DNA of 6,500 nt, from NCBI GenBank assembly GCA_040880235.1, contig JBBDIX010000016.1:1-6500 (forward strand), given 5' to 3'. Shown piece after piece: positions 6,049-6,500 of this stretch. Under the pieces are notes generated by a model. It worked only from the letters and a program-made list of their open reading frames with translations. It was not told the DNA's origin and did not search any database. Numbering within the stretch: the first letter of the stretch is position 1; every line of letters begins with the position of its first letter. This DNA comes from JBBDIX01 sp040880235. GTDB lineage: Bacteria > Actinomycetota > Nitriliruptoria > Nitriliruptorales > Nitriliruptoraceae. The translations under genes were made by a program, and so were the position numbers.

Positions 6049-6500
6049 GTCCGGGCGAGATCCGCGTAGATCCCTCCGGCTGCCAGCAGCTCCGCGTGTC
6101 CTCCCTGCTCCACGATCCGACCGCCTTCCAACACGACGATCACGTCCGCGTCGATGACCGTCGACAGGCGGTGGGCGATCACCAGACTGGTGCGGTCCCG
6201 CAGCGCCTCTGCGAGCGCGGCCTGCACGAGCCGTTCCGACTCCGTGTCCAGGTGTGCGGTGGCCTCGTCGAGGATCACGATCGCCGGGTTCTTGAGCAGG
6301 ACCCGAGCGATCGAGAGTCGCTGCTTCTCCCCGCCGGACATCCGGTGGCCACGTTCGCCGACGACGGTGTCGTAGCCGTCGGGCAGGTGCTGGATGACGT
6401 GGTGGATCCGCGCGGCGGTCGCTGCGGCGACGAGTTCGTCGTCGGTCGCGTCGGGCCGGGCGTAGCGCAGGTTGGCCGCGATCGAGTCGTGGAACAGGTG
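5988..6500 (-). CDS. ABC exporter ATP-binding domain, C-terminal part (gene continues past the right edge)
   Basis: The minus-strand frame is open from 6500 to the stop at 5988-5990, giving 170 residues of the end of an ABCB/MsbA-type nucleotide-binding domain. This would normally follow a six-helix transmembrane domain in one polypeptide; that part and Walker A lie outside the window. Visible in order: the end of the Q-loop region (HLFHDSIAANLRY), the helical subdomain, the signature MSGGEKQR beginning at base 6341, Walker B IVILDE (catalytic Glu codon at 6264-6266), D-loop AHLD, and the switch His in VIAHRLST (codon 6171-6173). All ATPase residues in view are intact. The Met at 6341 is internal, being the first residue of the signature. 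The protein ends in a short Ser/Pro tail inside the overlap with the PPR-like gene. It probably works as a homodimer or with a paralogous neighbour; substrate unknown. Convergent orientation means it is not part of the pnp transcription unit. Confidence 0.95.
   Translation of the reverse strand, partial: HLFHDSIAANLRYARPDATDDELVAAATAARIHHVIQHLPDGYDTVVGERGHRMSGGEKQRLSIARVLLKNPAIVILDEATAHLDTESERLVQAALAEALRDRTSLVIAHRLSTVIDADVIVVLEGGRIVEQGGHAELLAAGGIYADLARTQLVSPASSEPVSPSPSDTD

Noticed and set aside
6032..6060. The 9-mer CGGGCGAGA repeated at 6032-6040 and 6052-6060
   Set aside because: Short, within low-complexity coding overlap, and not flanking anything; unlikely to be a target-site duplication.

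Overview
The window is about 6.5 kb of high-GC DNA (roughly 70% G+C by eye, strong G/C at third codon positions). It looks like an actinobacterial chromosome, possibly a deep-branching lineage such as Acidimicrobiia. That placement is an inference from the actinobacterial-type PNPase motifs, the GTG starts and the pnp-M16 peptidase-dapB gene order; no rRNA or other marker is present to confirm it. There is no sign of a mobile element, CRISPR array or tRNA.

Layout. (1) 1-2282, +: polynucleotide phosphorylase (pnp), missing its N-terminus off the left edge. It has a second RNase PH domain, KH and S1 domains, and a 120-residue tail made almost entirely of R, G, D and E. (2) 2286-3551, +: an M16B zinc peptidase starting 3 nt after the pnp stop. 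(3) 3590-4384, +: dapB, dihydrodipicolinate reductase. (4) 4408-6048, +: a 546-residue protein that, read by eye, is 14 consecutive 35-residue pentatricopeptide (PPR)-type repeats running from residue 2 to residue 491 with no insertion or deletion, then an acidic tail. (5) 5988-6500, -: the C-terminal 170 residues of an ABC exporter ATPase, converging on and overlapping the PPR gene by 61 bp.

The four plus-strand genes have gaps of only 3, 38 and 23 nt and probably form one transcription unit, likely beginning upstream of the window. The unit combines RNA turnover (PNPase), proteolysis (M16), lysine/diaminopimelate synthesis (DapB) and an uncharacterised helical-repeat protein. The first three are a familiar housekeeping neighbourhood. 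The fourth is the surprise: PPR arrays are overwhelmingly eukaryotic organellar RNA-binding proteins, and a long, perfectly phased array in a bacterial operon headed by an exoribonuclease suggests, but does not prove, a role in RNA metabolism. Its specificity residues mostly do not follow the plant PPR code, so the ligand is open. Inverted repeats lie across the stop codons of pnp and the M16 gene. No intergenic stretch exceeds 40 bp, so nothing large is left unannotated.
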